A stretch of DNA of 64,000 nucleotides from Trichomonas tenax (GCA_023091735.1 JALKBU010000070.1:31013-95012), one strand, 5' to 3'. Counted from the first letter of the stretch, positions 49,476 through 60,072 are shown. The notes: generated from the letters alone by a model not told the origin. Numbers and translations are program-made.

Positions 49476-50094
49476 AACCTTATTTTTTTAATAATTCTAT
49501 TTGATGTACATAAATTTTGATGAATAAAGATTATAAATATTATCTGAACGATCTTTGATTCTGATTAAGATTTTTCGAAAAATATCGAAATATTCTTTTG
49601 AAATCTTCGATTTAGCGAAAAAATTGTTTTGGGGATAAGTTTTAATTTATTAGAAGTTTAAGAATATGCCGTGATAAGGCAATACACACGCTTAGAAAAT
49701 TGAGATATTATTCTATAATCATAGTAAAATAATAAATTTGGTAAACTTCAGGTATAAAAAATATCGACAAAGTTGTTTTATATTGTGCTGATAAGGTTAG
49801 ATGAATTAAAGATTGTTGAGGAAGGAGATATTAAGCGACCAAGATAGATGAAGGGATTTGAGTCCAAAAAGGGCGCAAATAATCTAAGATCACCTAATAT
49901 ATGATAGACATGAAGTTATCTCTGTTGTGGATCTGAGAAATTGACTAATTACAACAAATTTTTAAATGACATTGTTACCAAATGTCATAAAAACTTCTAC
50001 AGTGTTATAATTCCAGTTTTGGCGCATCAAATTCTAAACTTCCCTTTCTAACTTTTCAAGATCTGCGCAAAATTTCACAAAAATTAGAGTGTAT
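49476..50094. other. gene-free spacer
   Basis: About 620 bp. AT-rich with no supportable coding region. TTTCACAAAAATT lies 20 bp before ATG 50095. Confidence 0.4.
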
Positions 50095-51060
50095 ATGCTA
50101 CCTAAAGACCAAATGCACAAAAATCTCAAAATGAAAAAATCCCAGACAAAATCAAAAATGGCAACGATTCCTGATAAACCTGTTCCACAGCCGCCCGTCA
50201 TTCAGAGAGAGATGGACGAGAGGACGGTTTTCGTCGGGAACTTGGGCTATCGGACGACTGAGGACATCCTGATAAAGGAATTTTCAGAATTCGGTCATGT
50301 ATTAACGGCGAGGGTTGCGAGAAGTGCCGACGGTGCATCGAAGGGCGTTGCGTTCATCGAATTCGAGAACAGATCTGACGCAGAACACGCCATTTACAAA
50401 TTAAATAGACAATTTGTTGATGGACGTGAAGTTTTCCTGAAATTGGCGTCTGATCCACGAACACCAGAGGAGGAAATACAGAAAAACAATAAAAACAAGT
50501 CCAAAAATCCGACAAATTCTTTAGGAAATCGTAAACCACAACAGAGAAACGACAATTACATGCAAGACCGCGATGACAGGAGGCACGACAATAGGATGTA
50601 TGATGATAGATACCGACGATATATGGAAGACCGAAGATACACCGAAAATCGCAGATACGACGACAGAAGATATGTCAGTGACAGAAGGGGACCTCTACCA
50701 CCGCCTCCGATGGGAATGCCTTACGGCCAGCAAATGATGCCACATTATCCGCCAGATAATGGTTATTACAACCAAAGGAAGATGGAAGATCAGAGATATT
50801 ATGATAGCAGATACTCTTACGATGAACGTGCTCAACATGATCCATACGGCCAATATAATTACGATTCTCAATATCAGCAATATTACAATCAACAATATCA
50901 ACAAAATCCATATCAGTATCAACAGCAGCCACCACTTGAGCCACCTCAGCCTGAACAACCTGCCGAGCCTTCAGTTATCAAAATTGATCCATTAAAACCG
51001 GCTGCACCAACAAATTATGCCTCTTCGTTACTATCAAAACCGCGCCAACAAAATCAATAA
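50095..51060 (+). CDS. RRM RNA-binding protein with Arg/Asp/Tyr- and Gln/Tyr-rich tail
   Basis: 321 residues from ATG 50095; downstream ATGs (50158, MATIPDKP) are alternatives since the first 20 residues are a basic, Lys-rich extension. One RRM spans about 42-115, with RNP2 TVFVGNLG and RNP1 KGVAFIEF, and a clear beta-alpha-beta-beta-alpha-beta order. Downstream is a basic/acidic region of RRYMEDRRYTENRRYDDR type, then Pro/Gly (PPPPMGMPYGQQ), then Gln/Tyr-rich segments (YNYDSQYQQYYNQQYQQ). A single RRM followed by an R/D/Y tract and a Q/Y low-complexity tail suggests an SR-like or hnRNP-like factor that may phase-separate. Function in splicing or translation is inferred. It is nuclear or cytoplasmic, with no signal peptide. 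The next gene runs in the opposite direction. Confidence 0.85.
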   Translation: MLPKDQMHKNLKMKKSQTKSKMATIPDKPVPQPPVIQREMDERTVFVGNLGYRTTEDILIKEFSEFGHVLTARVARSADGASKGVAFIEFENRSDAEHAIYKLNRQFVDGREVFLKLASDPRTPEEEIQKNNKNKSKNPTNSLGNRKPQQRNDNYMQDRDDRRHDNRMYDDRYRRYMEDRRYTENRRYDDRRYVSDRRGPLPPPPMGMPYGQQMMPHYPPDNGYYNQRKMEDQRYYDSRYSYDERAQHDPYGQYNYDSQYQQYYNQQYQQNPYQYQQQPPLEPPQPEQPAEPSVIKIDPLKPAAPTNYASSLLSKPRQQNQ

Positions 51061-51379
51061 GTTAGTTACAGTTTTATTACAATATCCAATATAGAATTAT
51101 ATAGTATATTTATGAATAAAGTTTGTTCTTGTATTATATTACTCTACAGCTCCACAAATACATCTTTAAATCATATAATATTATCAAAATAATTTGATCC
51201 AAAAATATTCTCAAAACATATTATCTTGATCATAATGATATTATGTTAAGAGTTATTTTTGGTTTTGATTTGATATATTATCTTTGTAAAAATATTTTGT
51301 AAAAAATCAAATAGAATTAATAGAGATGTATGATTCTGTGAGTAATGAGATCATAAGTTATGATTCTAAAAGGAAAAAT
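51061..51379. other. convergent 3' spacer
   Basis: About 320 bp between convergent gene ends, very AT-rich. Nothing recognised. Confidence 0.35.
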
Positions 51380-51751
51380 TTAGTATGAATACAATGCATA
51401 AGCAATACCAACAGCAAAAATTGCATCATTTGAGAATGTCTCACGAGCGACGTTATCTGTGTCGTTATCCCAAAATCCACGGAATCCCATTGCAATTCCT
51501 TGTCCACGCTGTTCACCGAGAAGAACTTGAACGATAAGTTTATATTGCGGTGGTAGTGTTTGCTTAAGCTTAGCTTTAATGTCTTCGGCGAGCTGTCTGG
51601 AAGTTTCTGATGCAGATTCTGGTTGATATGTCTGTTTGCCGAGAGTTTCCGCGAGTGTTTCTTTGATTACTGTCTGTGCTTGCAAAACTTTGAATTTGTT
51701 TTCGAATGCTGGTCCAGCTTTCGGCGCTTCTGGTGGAGGTTGAATTTCCAT
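51380..51751 (-). CDS. DYNLT: Tctex-1-type dynein light chain
   Basis: 123 residues. After a Pro-rich leader (MEIQPPPEAPKAGPAFENKF), residues about 25-122 match the Tctex-1/DYNLT fold: helix VIKETLAETLGKQTYQPESA, helix TSRQLAEDIKAKLKQTLPP, strand YKLIVQVLLGEQRGQGI, GFRGFWDNDTDN, then VARETFSNDAIFAVGIAYAL with the final strand typical of the family. This is a light chain that dimerises on dynein intermediate chain, in the cytoplasmic or axonemal motor. The N-terminal extension and the ending AYALYSY fit the TCTEX1D-like branch. Length is standard (about 113-140). ATG 51751 is preceded by ACGTGACATATACG, a GTGACA motif about 20 bp upstream, and by TTTCAAA. Confidence 0.88.
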   Translation of the reverse strand: MEIQPPPEAPKAGPAFENKFKVLQAQTVIKETLAETLGKQTYQPESASETSRQLAEDIKAKLKQTLPPQYKLIVQVLLGEQRGQGIAMGFRGFWDNDTDNVARETFSNDAIFAVGIAYALYSY

Positions 51752-52116
51752 TTTGAAACGTATATGTCACGTTTTTGTTTGATTTTTCGTGTTTTTCAAA
51801 AATTTCATCATTTTTATTAACTACTACTTCTACAAATCCCAAACATCTCTTTAAATAGATTTTTATCATTATATTTATTTTGATATATATAATTGATCAC
51901 TTTCTTTATCACTACTCTTCAAGCTATCTCAATTAAAATCTATATTTCAAATACTAGTTTCTAAATTTGATAATATTTTTTCCACAAAAATATAAATCTT
52001 CAAAAATTAAAAATCAGCTTAAAGCCATATGCTGAAAGTGGTAATTTTGATGTTTTTGAGGTATATTAGAATTTGCTAAATCTTTATTTTGAGATTAAAC
52101 AAAACAAACATATATT
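51752..52116. other. short spacer
   Basis: About 365 bp. Holds the GTGACA motif (in the minus orientation) at about 51766-51771 before the dynein light chain gene; the rest is AT-rich 3' sequence of the next gene. Confidence 0.4.
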
Positions 52117-53277
52117 TTATTCAGAGGACATATGCAACGTATTAACATAGAGAGAAAAGATGTATGTTATTATTGATAAAATTGGGAATATGAAAAACGT
52201 TGATTCTCTAATGACGAAGAACTCATCATAACTATCTGCAAGAGAAGTCATCATTATGTAGATACCTTGAGAGAAAGCAATTGCTTTGTAATAATATTTA
52301 TATTTTTTGTTCTTTTTCAGTGCTTTAACACTTTGCGTTGCTTCTATTTTCATCATCAAGTAAAGCTCTGGAATGAATAATAGGCCTCTAAAGTGTTTAC
52401 ATCCAGAAATAGCAATGATCACGTATAATAACATTGGATTTGTGATATTGAGAGGTAATTTGACGTATTTTCTCCAAAATACACTGAGAGTGTATCCAAA
52501 ATTACTGTACCATTCATCAACACCCTTCGTATCAAGTAATTTAGTAAGTGGTGCATTTTCAAGGTCTTCTTTGTTAACAGAGTCTTCATAAAATATTGAT
52601 GAGCTTGCAACAACAAATTGAGTGAGTTTCCATTGTATGATCTTCTTGAAAATAACGAAGAAACTGATAATTATGTAAATAGGGCCTCTAAGCGATCTTC
52701 GCGTATTGTTTTTGAAAGAGATCAAGTAGCTGGTTATAATGTAAAAAATAAAGTACAAAACAACAACGCCAAACCAAATTTTTAAGAATTTTGGTGTTGA
52801 TGGTTTTCTCATTATGAGACTAAAATGACGGTATGACATGAAGTAGCAGTTCCAGAATCCGAGTGGTGAGAATATGTATGCAATGTAATCTTCTGGATTT
52901 GGAAGTTTCAAAGTGCTGTCGAGGTATTTTTTCGATTGTATTATGTCAACAGCGAGCGAAAAGCCTCTGTAAAACAGAATCTGAAGAACTGAAGCTCCAG
53001 AACTGCAAGATTCGGAAGTGAAGTTAAAGCAAAAGAAAACCATGCAGAAAAGGACCATTAATACTTCGAGGTTATTGAGATTAGTCTTTAATAGGAAGTA
53101 CAGCGCTGCAGCGATCGCGAAATAAAACAAGCAAGTGAATTGCGAGAAGTAAATCACTGTGAGAAGTCCTAACACGATGTTTGTGTACTTTATGTATTTC
53201 GGATTCACGTCGTACATCGCGCAAAGCATGTAAATCGGATACTCTGAAAGCGCAACGATGTTCTCATATATAACCAT
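52117..53277 (-). CDS. MBOAT-like membrane-bound O-acyltransferase
   Basis: 386 residues with about ten hydrophobic segments (25-45, 45-62, 70-88, 168-187, 198-212, 280-292, 296-308, 325-345, 355-378). The middle contains YIFSPLGFWNCYFMSYRHF (about 134-151) and NFGYTLSVFWRKYVKLPLNI (about 259-278), the W-x-R/K helix typical of MBOAT enzymes. Next comes ISGCKHFRGLLF with His295 as the candidate catalytic residue. MBOATs acylate lipids, sterols or secreted proteins in the ER. The substrate is not predictable; a Porcupine-like role is possible given the GOST-like gene in the same window, but that is speculation. Before the ATG are TTCACAA and, about 20-60 bp further, TGTCAC/TGTCAA motifs. No signal peptide; topology is polytopic. 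Confidence 0.55.
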   Translation of the reverse strand: MVIYENIVALSEYPIYMLCAMYDVNPKYIKYTNIVLGLLTVIYFSQFTCLFYFAIAAALYFLLKTNLNNLEVLMVLFCMVFFCFNFTSESCSSGASVLQILFYRGFSLAVDIIQSKKYLDSTLKLPNPEDYIAYIFSPLGFWNCYFMSYRHFSLIMRKPSTPKFLKIWFGVVVLYFIFYIITSYLISFKNNTRRSLRGPIYIIISFFVIFKKIIQWKLTQFVVASSSIFYEDSVNKEDLENAPLTKLLDTKGVDEWYSNFGYTLSVFWRKYVKLPLNITNPMLLYVIIAISGCKHFRGLLFIPELYLMMKIEATQSVKALKKNKKYKYYYKAIAFSQGIYIMMTSLADSYDEFFVIRESTFFIFPILSIITYIFSLYVNTLHMSSE

Positions 53278-53373
53278 TTGTGAAGGAAAATTGACATGAT
53301 TTTAAAATGTGACAAGATTTTGACATTATATTTCAGGGGTTGACACCAATTTAAGGTTTTACCATTTTCTGTC
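53278..53373. promoter_or_regulatory. intergenic region with TGTCA/GTGACA motifs
   Basis: On the plus strand: ATTGACATG, ATGTGACAAG, TTTGACATTA, GTTGACACC within about 55 bp before the MBOAT-like gene, four related motifs in one array. TTCACAA directly precedes ATG 53277 on the minus strand. A promoter role is inferred. Confidence 0.45.
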
Positions 53374-54060
53374 ATGTTGCTTCTTTAGAGCAACATATGA
53401 GTATTGTTCATTTATTCGAGTTTACACCTACACAATGACTACACGAGTATATATGAATATGGACCTTCTCAATGGTCCAATCATGGTGAGTTAATTAATA
53501 TCTTTATTAACGGTACAAACTATTGGCTCCAGTTGCTTTTCAAGATGCTCGTGCCTGAGAAATGTAAGAGTTTCAAACATTATTCAAAATATAGAATCCA
53601 ATGCATTTTCTAGTTGTTCTTCATTAACATATTTCGAATTTCAAATTGCAACAAGTATATGTTCTGCACATCACATCGCGCAAATTGAATACCGCGCATT
53701 TTCTGGTTGCCAAAATCTTATTTCGATGACGATTGAAAAACTCGATGAGTGCTCATATGATACATTTTCTGGTGTTTCACAAACCTGATTAACTTTATTG
53801 CTCCGAACTTAACTGAAATCCAATCAAGCGCCTTTTCTGAATGCATTAATCTTCGAGATATTTCATTTCCTTCTTTAACTAAAAATATTTAATGATGATC
53901 ATTCTTTTGTAAGTAATAGTTTAAGATTCATGGATATGGGAGATGTCACTTCATTTGATGTTTTCAAAAAATACCTAAGATGATAGAAAATACAAATATC
54001 GCACATTGAGCAGCTGTTCTATGAAGCATCCAATTTCATTAACACCTAAAGCATCCAAAA
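53374..54060 (+). pseudogene. decayed BspA-type LRR gene, 5' copy
   Basis: A broken duplicate of the gene at 54155-58009. It begins with the same ATGTTGCT-CTTTAGAGCAACA string (ATG, then in-frame TAG at codon 5), then in frame YTSIYEYGPSQWSNHGELIN (matching ETIQEYGESRWSNNLNLVD), then loses frame. Downstream fragments match the LRR units: TNLINFIAPNLTEIQSSAFS, ECINLRDISFPSLTK. Multiple stops and shifts follow. It is clearly a tandem copy in decay; the conserved upstream string is discussed under findings. Confidence 0.8.
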
Positions 54061-54121
54061 AGAAACACAATTAATTTGGCGGGGGAAAAATCTTACGCTG
54101 ATTAACCTTATCCTTTCCGAA

Positions 54122-54143
54122 ATGTTGCTGCTTTAGAGCAACA
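54122..54143 (+). promoter_or_regulatory. conserved 5' hairpin shared by two BspA copies
   Basis: ATGTTGCTGCTTTAGAGCAACA here and ATGTTGCTTCTTTAGAGCAACA at 53374-53395 differ by one base, although the bases on both sides differ. GTTGCT and AGCAAC pair in a 6-bp stem with a 7-base loop that contains the in-frame TAG. It may be coding relic, leader or recoding signal. Confidence 0.45.
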
Positions 54144-54154
54144 ACAAAAGATAT

Positions 54155-57100
54155 TTGATCATCAATCTGTTTTTTTCACTCCATGGAAGCTCGGAGACAA
54201 TCCAGGAATATGGTGAGTCACGATGGTCGAATAATCTCAACCTTGTCGATATCATTATTAATGGCCCCAGCAACACAATTGGTCAGAAGTGCTTTTCTGG
54301 ATGCACAAACCTTGCCTATGTCCGTATTTCGAACGTTGTTAAAATAATCGATGCAAACGCCTTTGAAGACTGTTCTAAACTTGTTAATTTTGATGCTCCA
54401 GGTGTTCAAATCATTGGTGATCGTTGCTTCATCAGATGTAGTTCCCTAACAAACATTTCATTTAATACAATAACAAACATCCAAAGTTGGCCATTCCAAG
54501 AATGCACAAGTTTATCTTCAATCTCATTCGAGAAACTTGATGAGTGCAATGCTAATGCATTTGATGGTCTTTTTGTTAATAATCTTACAATTAAGAACGA
54601 CATTAAGATCACCACCGGAATCAATTTCAACAAATTCAAGACAATCACATTCACAAATCTTTTGGATATCCCTCAGAACCGACTTCAGAACTGCGACAAA
54701 ATCAAATACATATATGCTCCTCTTTTAAAGACAGTTGGCACATGGTCATTTGGAAGTTGCACCAGCTTAATTAACTTTATTGCTCCTAACTTGCAATCTA
54801 TTGCTGCCGATGCATTTCATGGTTGCAGCAATCTTCGAGACATTTCATTTCCATCTCTAACTCAAATATCTAATGGTGCATTCTATCAATGCATTTCATT
54901 AGTTGATATAGTTTTCAATGTAGTTTCCTCCATTGGGAATGTAGCATTTGGTTCATGTTCAAATCTCGCATCACTCTCTTTTGAGAAACTGGATCAATGT
55001 AGTAATAGTGCGTTTAATGGTATCATTATCAAGAATCTCACAATAAAAGCCGAATCGTTACCTCGTGATATTAACTATAACTTTTTCTGTTATCTTCATT
55101 TTCCTAATGTTGTTACAATCGGTAATAGTCAAATCCAGAATTGCCCCAATGTTCTTGAAATCAATGCTCCTTTGGTTCAAAGTATTGGTGATTCCTCAAT
55201 TTCCAGATGCACTTCATTGACATCATTGGAATTCGGACAACTCAATACAGCCGGATCTTCAGCATTTTCAGGATGTTCAAACTTGAGGACAATTATCATC
55301 GAACGAGTTACATCGCTTGGCAATTCCGCCCTTTCTAACTGCATCAATCTTAGCCAAATTTCCGCTCCAAATTTGGAGTCAGTTGGCAGCAGCTGCTTTA
55401 GTGGATGTAAAATTCTCAAAGAAATATCTTTTCCACGCCTCCGTGTAATATCGGACAATGCATTTTCCAATTGCATTGGCTTTGTCACATTATCATTCAA
55501 TAATGTCACGAGTATTGAATCTAGAGCATTTATCGGATGTACCAATTTATTTTCAATAACATTTGAAAATCTTGATAAGTGTGCAGACAATGCATTTGAT
55601 GGTCTTTTTGTTAGCAACATCACTATCAGAAGTATAGTTCCCCCGCGAGACATGAATTTGGATCGTTTTCGATATCTTAATTTTCCCAATCTTCTAACAG
55701 TCACAAGTAACAAATTCTCTGGTTATTCAAATATTTATGGTATCAATGCTCCTCTTGTCAAAACAGTTGAAAATAACGGTTTCTCAAGCTGCAAAGCTTT
55801 GAAACATATTGAACTGCCTGCACTTGAAACAATAGGAGATAGGGGCTTTCAATCATGTACAAATCTTGAAACAATAGAAGCCCCAAAATTAACAAATATA
55901 GGGAATTATTCTTTTCAAGGATGCAGTAAGCTCAAACTAGTGAATTTTCCCAAATTAAGAGAAATCGGAATAAATGCATTCGAAAGTTGTACGCAACTTG
56001 AAATGGTTTCGCTTCCATCATTGTCAATCATTCCTGATTGGTCATTTTGGAAATGTTCTTCTCTTACAAATCTTTCATTTAAGAATGTTACAAGTCTAGC
56101 AAATAGCGCATTCACATATTGTTCTAATCTGAACTCAATATCATTTGAAAATATAGGACAATGTGCTGGGAATGCGTTCAATTCTATTGTCAACAACTTA
56201 ACAATCATGGGAGAGTCTTTACCAACTGGAATGGATTTCAATTCCTTTAGACACCTGAATTTCCCGAACATAATCAATATCACGAAAAATCGAATCCGAT
56301 TTTGCGATAATGTTTTAGATATTTATTGTCCTAATGTTCGATATATTGATGAAGGGGGATTAATGGGATGCAAATCCCTGACATCTATAGATTTACCGAA
56401 TCTTGTTATTTGTGGCAGGGATGCATTTTCATATTGTTCAGGTTTGACATCATTATCTTTCCCATCTGTAAAAGAAATACTATTTCATGCATTCTGTGGC
56501 TGCAGTTTATTAACCGATGTTATGTTTTGCAACATCACCTTTATTTCAACTGATATATTTTTCAATTGCCCGAAAATAACTAATGTTTATTTCGAAAGCA
56601 TTGATCAGTGTGATTCGAGTCCGTTTGGAGCAGTTATTGCAAATCTAACTATAATGAATGAAACATTGAATTATGAAATCAATTATAACGCGAAGAGAAT
56701 CAATTTTCCTCGTTTAACAGTTATCGGAGATAATGTTTTCTCCAAATTTGATTATAGAAATGTTCTTGAGATCAATATGCCAAACATCAAACACATCGGA
56801 TCATATGGTTTTTCACGCTTTAACAAGTTACAGTCAATTGATTTCGCATTGCTTGAAACAGTTGGTGATAATGCATTTCCATCCGGATTAAATTTAGCTT
56901 ATATCAATATGCCTAACATCAAATCAATTGGTTCAAATGTATTCACAGGAAACAGCATAATCACATCTCTCAATTTCCCAAATCTAGAATCCATCGGAGA
57001 TAACACATTTGCAAAATTCAACAAATTAACAAACTTTTATGCTCCAAAGTTGAGAAATATTGGTTCTAACACTTTCTCAAACTGTGCATTGCTTGACAAT

Positions 57101-58009
57101 CTGAATTTTGAATCATTGGAGAACATTGGCGACAGGGCATTTATCGACTGCAAGAAACTGTCAACTTTCTCAGCATCGCATGCTATCAATATCGGAACAT
57201 CAGCGTTTTCAGGCTGCTCAATCTTATCATCTATTAATATCGATGATGTATTTAATATTGGATCTTCCATATTTTATAATTGCATTAAATTAGTTAATAT
57301 CAATATTCCAAATGTTGAACGAATTAATGAGAATTCCTTTGCAAGCTGTTCATCATTGAAAACTATTACCGCTCCAAGCGTATATTTGATTGATGACAAA
57401 GCATTCAAAGATTGCACATCATTAACTAAATTTGACTATTTTTCAAAATGCATTAAGATTGGAAGTTATGCGTTTCACAACACTAAAATCAATCATAATA
57501 TTACTCTTAAGGGTGGTGATATTATAGGCGACTATGCATTTTATAATCTACAATTCGAAATGTTATCGATTGTAGATGATGGCACACAAATTGGAACTAA
57601 TGCATTCTCAAATAATGAGTTTCTCCATGTTGTAAATCTTGCAAGCTGCTCAACTAAAGTTGATGCATTCGCTAATTGTTTTAATATCGAAATTATGAAT
57701 CTATCAAATGCAAATAATCTCGCACTCAATGGAGGTTCATTCCCAAATGTTCGTTTGTGTCTATTTTATTCGGGTTCAGTTGACTGCACTGATCCAGGTT
57801 CTCGATTAGTGATCAACCGTATCTCTAAATTAGTTTTTGTTTCTGAACAATATCAATATGAAAAATTCTGTGATTTTAATGTTAAGTATGGACTCACGCA
57901 TCGCTGTCCTCGTGATGCAAAGTGTTTGTTCATTGTTCAAACATGTATTCCGAAGTACTCTAAATTTAGATCTTCGATTGTTCAGTTTATTCTTGCTACA
58001 AAAGATTGA
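54155..58009 (+). CDS. BspA-type leucine-rich-repeat surface protein (no ATG)
   Basis: A 1285-codon frame of TpLRR/LRR_5 units of about 23 residues (IGD.AF.GCS.LT.I.F....), roughly 45-50 of them; for example SLTSLEFGQLNTAGSSAFSG and NLRTIIIERVTSLGNSALSN. The end is a Cys-rich cap (LCLFYSGSVDCTDPGSRL, CPRDAKCLFIVQTC) with no membrane helix. BspA-like proteins are a huge trichomonad family thought to act in surface contact and adhesion. The N-terminus YLIINLFFSLHGSSE is signal-like but starts without ATG: TTG 54155 is the first codon. The in-frame ATG upstream (54122) is separated from it by TAG at 54134. The gene therefore may be expressed via a non-ATG start, via readthrough, or not at all. 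The rest is completely open, so selection has acted recently. Confidence 0.75.
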   Translation: MIINLFFSLHGSSETIQEYGESRWSNNLNLVDIIINGPSNTIGQKCFSGCTNLAYVRISNVVKIIDANAFEDCSKLVNFDAPGVQIIGDRCFIRCSSLTNISFNTITNIQSWPFQECTSLSSISFEKLDECNANAFDGLFVNNLTIKNDIKITTGINFNKFKTITFTNLLDIPQNRLQNCDKIKYIYAPLLKTVGTWSFGSCTSLINFIAPNLQSIAADAFHGCSNLRDISFPSLTQISNGAFYQCISLVDIVFNVVSSIGNVAFGSCSNLASLSFEKLDQCSNSAFNGIIIKNLTIKAESLPRDINYNFFCYLHFPNVVTIGNSQIQNCPNVLEINAPLVQSIGDSSISRCTSLTSLEFGQLNTAGSSAFSGCSNLRTIIIERVTSLGNSALSNCINLSQISAPNLESVGSSCFSGCKILKEISFPRLRVISDNAFSNCIGFVTLSFNNVTSIESRAFIGCTNLFSITFENLDKCADNAFDGLFVSNITIRSIVPPRDMNLDRFRYLNFPNLLTVTSNKFSGYSNIYGINAPLVKTVENNGFSSCKALKHIELPALETIGDRGFQSCTNLETIEAPKLTNIGNYSFQGCSKLKLVNFPKLREIGINAFESCTQLEMVSLPSLSIIPDWSFWKCSSLTNLSFKNVTSLANSAFTYCSNLNSISFENIGQCAGNAFNSIVNNLTIMGESLPTGMDFNSFRHLNFPNIINITKNRIRFCDNVLDIYCPNVRYIDEGGLMGCKSLTSIDLPNLVICGRDAFSYCSGLTSLSFPSVKEILFHAFCGCSLLTDVMFCNITFISTDIFFNCPKITNVYFESIDQCDSSPFGAVIANLTIMNETLNYEINYNAKRINFPRLTVIGDNVFSKFDYRNVLEINMPNIKHIGSYGFSRFNKLQSIDFALLETVGDNAFPSGLNLAYINMPNIKSIGSNVFTGNSIITSLNFPNLESIGDNTFAKFNKLTNFYAPKLRNIGSNTFSNCALLDNLNFESLENIGDRAFIDCKKLSTFSASHAINIGTSAFSGCSILSSINIDDVFNIGSSIFYNCIKLVNINIPNVERINENSFASCSSLKTITAPSVYLIDDKAFKDCTSLTKFDYFSKCIKIGSYAFHNTKINHNITLKGGDIIGDYAFYNLQFEMLSIVDDGTQIGTNAFSNNEFLHVVNLASCSTKVDAFANCFNIEIMNLSNANNLALNGGSFPNVRLCLFYSGSVDCTDPGSRLVINRISKLVFVSEQYQYEKFCDFNVKYGLTHRCPRDAKCLFIVQTCIPKYSKFRSSIVQFILATKD

Positions 58010-58126
58010 AAACAAATTCATCAATACCAAATCAGGAAAGAATATCATAACATGATCAAAATCTTGTTTGAAAGATTTAAAAATAAAAGCTTATTGATCA
58101 TTTATAGATAAAACGCACATTTTTTA
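58010..58126. other. convergent 3' spacer
   Basis: About 115 bp between the convergent BspA gene and the membrane-protein pseudogene; AT-rich, nothing named. Confidence 0.3.
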
Positions 58127-58953
58127 TTATACCAATATAACAATATTTAATTCTGAAATACTCATTCCTGAATCAGATTCTTCAACTTTATCCTTTTTAG
58201 AGAGAATGACTGTGATAGACAGAATTATGTAGTCAACAATGTATCTTTGAATGAATAGCAAAGAAGTGAAAGTCCACATATATCGATTATTATTAACACC
58301 AAGATTGATTTGAACAGGCAATGAATACAAGAATGTTCTGATTGGAAGTGCAATGCATAGAGCTAATGGAAATAAAAACAAATATATCAATAAAACTTTC
58401 TTTCTTCGTGGCTTAAACGAAAATTGGAAAATTGAAAAAAAAAATAAAAATGAAACTAAGAATTAAGAATGAAATAACTTCAATAACATATTCTAGAGGT
58501 AAAATTATACGAACATAGTAGAATCCACTGTCAGAAAATAAGAATTTCCTCCAATAATCAGGTATATGTTTTGATAACTGTTGTTGCCGTAAAGAAATAT
58601 TGAAAAATTCGTGAAGTAAAGTCGAGTAATTTCGATAATGGGTTATTTAGCGTATTTAATATTTTGCAAATTTGAACAAAATAGAAAGATAATCCCATAA
58701 GATACAGATCGCTAACAATTGATGAAAGATTTGAAAATAGATCATTAATATCTTCGTGTCTGTTTTTATTAAATGCAAAATAATAAAATAAAACGATCAT
58801 ATTGAAGGTAATAAACGTGGCACAGTATCCTGCACTTGGAGGAAGTTTGAAACGTATAAGCGCATTCTTATCTGTTGATCTAAACTTCGATGAAATAATA
58901 TAAGCGAATGGAGTTAACAATATTATGGCGATAATCATCGCAACATATGACAA
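58127..58953 (-). pseudogene. multi-pass membrane protein pseudogene (two frameshifts)
   Basis: Minus-strand pieces in three frames, each strongly hydrophobic. 58953-58558: MIIAIILLTPFAYIISSKF, AGYCATFITFNMIVLFYYFA, YLMGLSFYFVQICK. About 58575-58410: HIPDYWRKFLFSDSGFYYVR, LEYVIEVISFLILSFIFIFF. 58410-58127: KVLLIYLFLFPLALCIALPI, MWTFTSLLFIQRYIVDYIIL and an acidic tail (KKDKVEESDSGMSISELN). Together they outline a seven-helix receptor-like protein. A slip in the A/T run near 58440 may be a sequencing or homopolymer issue; the earlier shift near 58570 is not. In-frame ATG 58938 is a possible start, and the frame 5' of it has TGA. The family is not recognised. Confidence 0.6.
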
Positions 58954-59535
58954 AGGATGATCTCAAACGAATGAACTGACGTTTTTACATCCTTCGATTT
59001 TATTCGATGAAAACCAAAAAGAAACATTCATGAATGACCAATAACCTTAAAACAGATGTTGCTAGAACCTTAATGTGGTATTCACACTACTTTCATTTTG
59101 GAGCTCTACAATAGCAAATATAGCTCACCTTAAGGTAAACTATATAATTTTTAAAGCTTTTTGTTCATAATTATTTATATCAGATTATATCATTGATTTA
59201 AACATTGTAGATCTTATGATCACATTTATAATTAAAGTAAATAATAAATTACCAGGATTTAAGCTTCAGCAACGCATTTTTAATCAATTTCACAATTGTA
59301 TATCTTTTAAACATGATCGTACATTAAAAATAATGATGCAAAACAGAAATTTTCAAACCATATCTGATAATTGTATTAGTATTTTTATAATCCGGGACTG
59401 AGACAAAATAGAACAACGTGCTTTTCTGACATGCACTTATTTTTGACATGTAAAGTCAGAATGTCAAAATAAAGGAAAGTGACATGTTTGGGCGGGAAAA
59501 ATGGAAAAGTGTCAATAGGTTGAAATGGATTGAAC

Positions 59536-59721
59536 TCAATGTTGGAAGCCAAAGAAGACTTCATTATGAGTAGTTGTGGCCTCATAGTGAAGGATGTTAT
59601 TTGTGCTATCAGCATCCTGACGATAGCACACCATCCATTTCTCTTTGTTCATTGCAAGTTTTTGTTGCACTCCAAACCTAAGAAAACCAAGAAACTCGAT
59701 CGAAATTATTCCATCTTGCAT
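59536..59721 (-). CDS. possible small protein, 61 residues
   Basis: ATG 59721 opens a 61-codon frame ending at TGA: MQDGIISIEFLGFLRFGV, AMNKEKWMVCYRQDADSTNN, EVFFGFQH. The composition is protein-like (Trp, Cys, Tyr, mixed charges) and unlike random AT-rich translation. No family recognised, no signal or helix of note. Downstream on the plus strand is GTGACATG. It could be a real small gene or a fragment of a larger decayed one; overlapping plus-strand frames look weaker. Confidence 0.3.
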   Translation of the reverse strand: MQDGIISIEFLGFLRFGVQQKLAMNKEKWMVCYRQDADSTNNILHYEATTTHNEVFFGFQH

Positions 59722-60072
59722 GGTAAATATGAATTATAAACGAATAATTTGAAGATAAAAATAAAAATTTAGTAAAAAACGAATTTTACAAAGAATATAA
59801 GGATCGAATTGAGAATCTAAATAATATAAATCAATATATAAAATGAAAGTAACATAAAAACATTATCTAATTCATGATTCATAATTAATTATGAATTTAA
59901 TGATATAATAATAATTATGAGAATAAGTAATAATATGAAAATAATCTTGTAATGAAAAGGTATCTGTGAAAAATAAAAAATAGAAAAAAAAAATAATAAT
60001 TTTTTAATATCAAAAGTGAAAATGTAATGTGTATTAAAAATTGAATCAATAAGTGGGTTCTTGATATGACCT

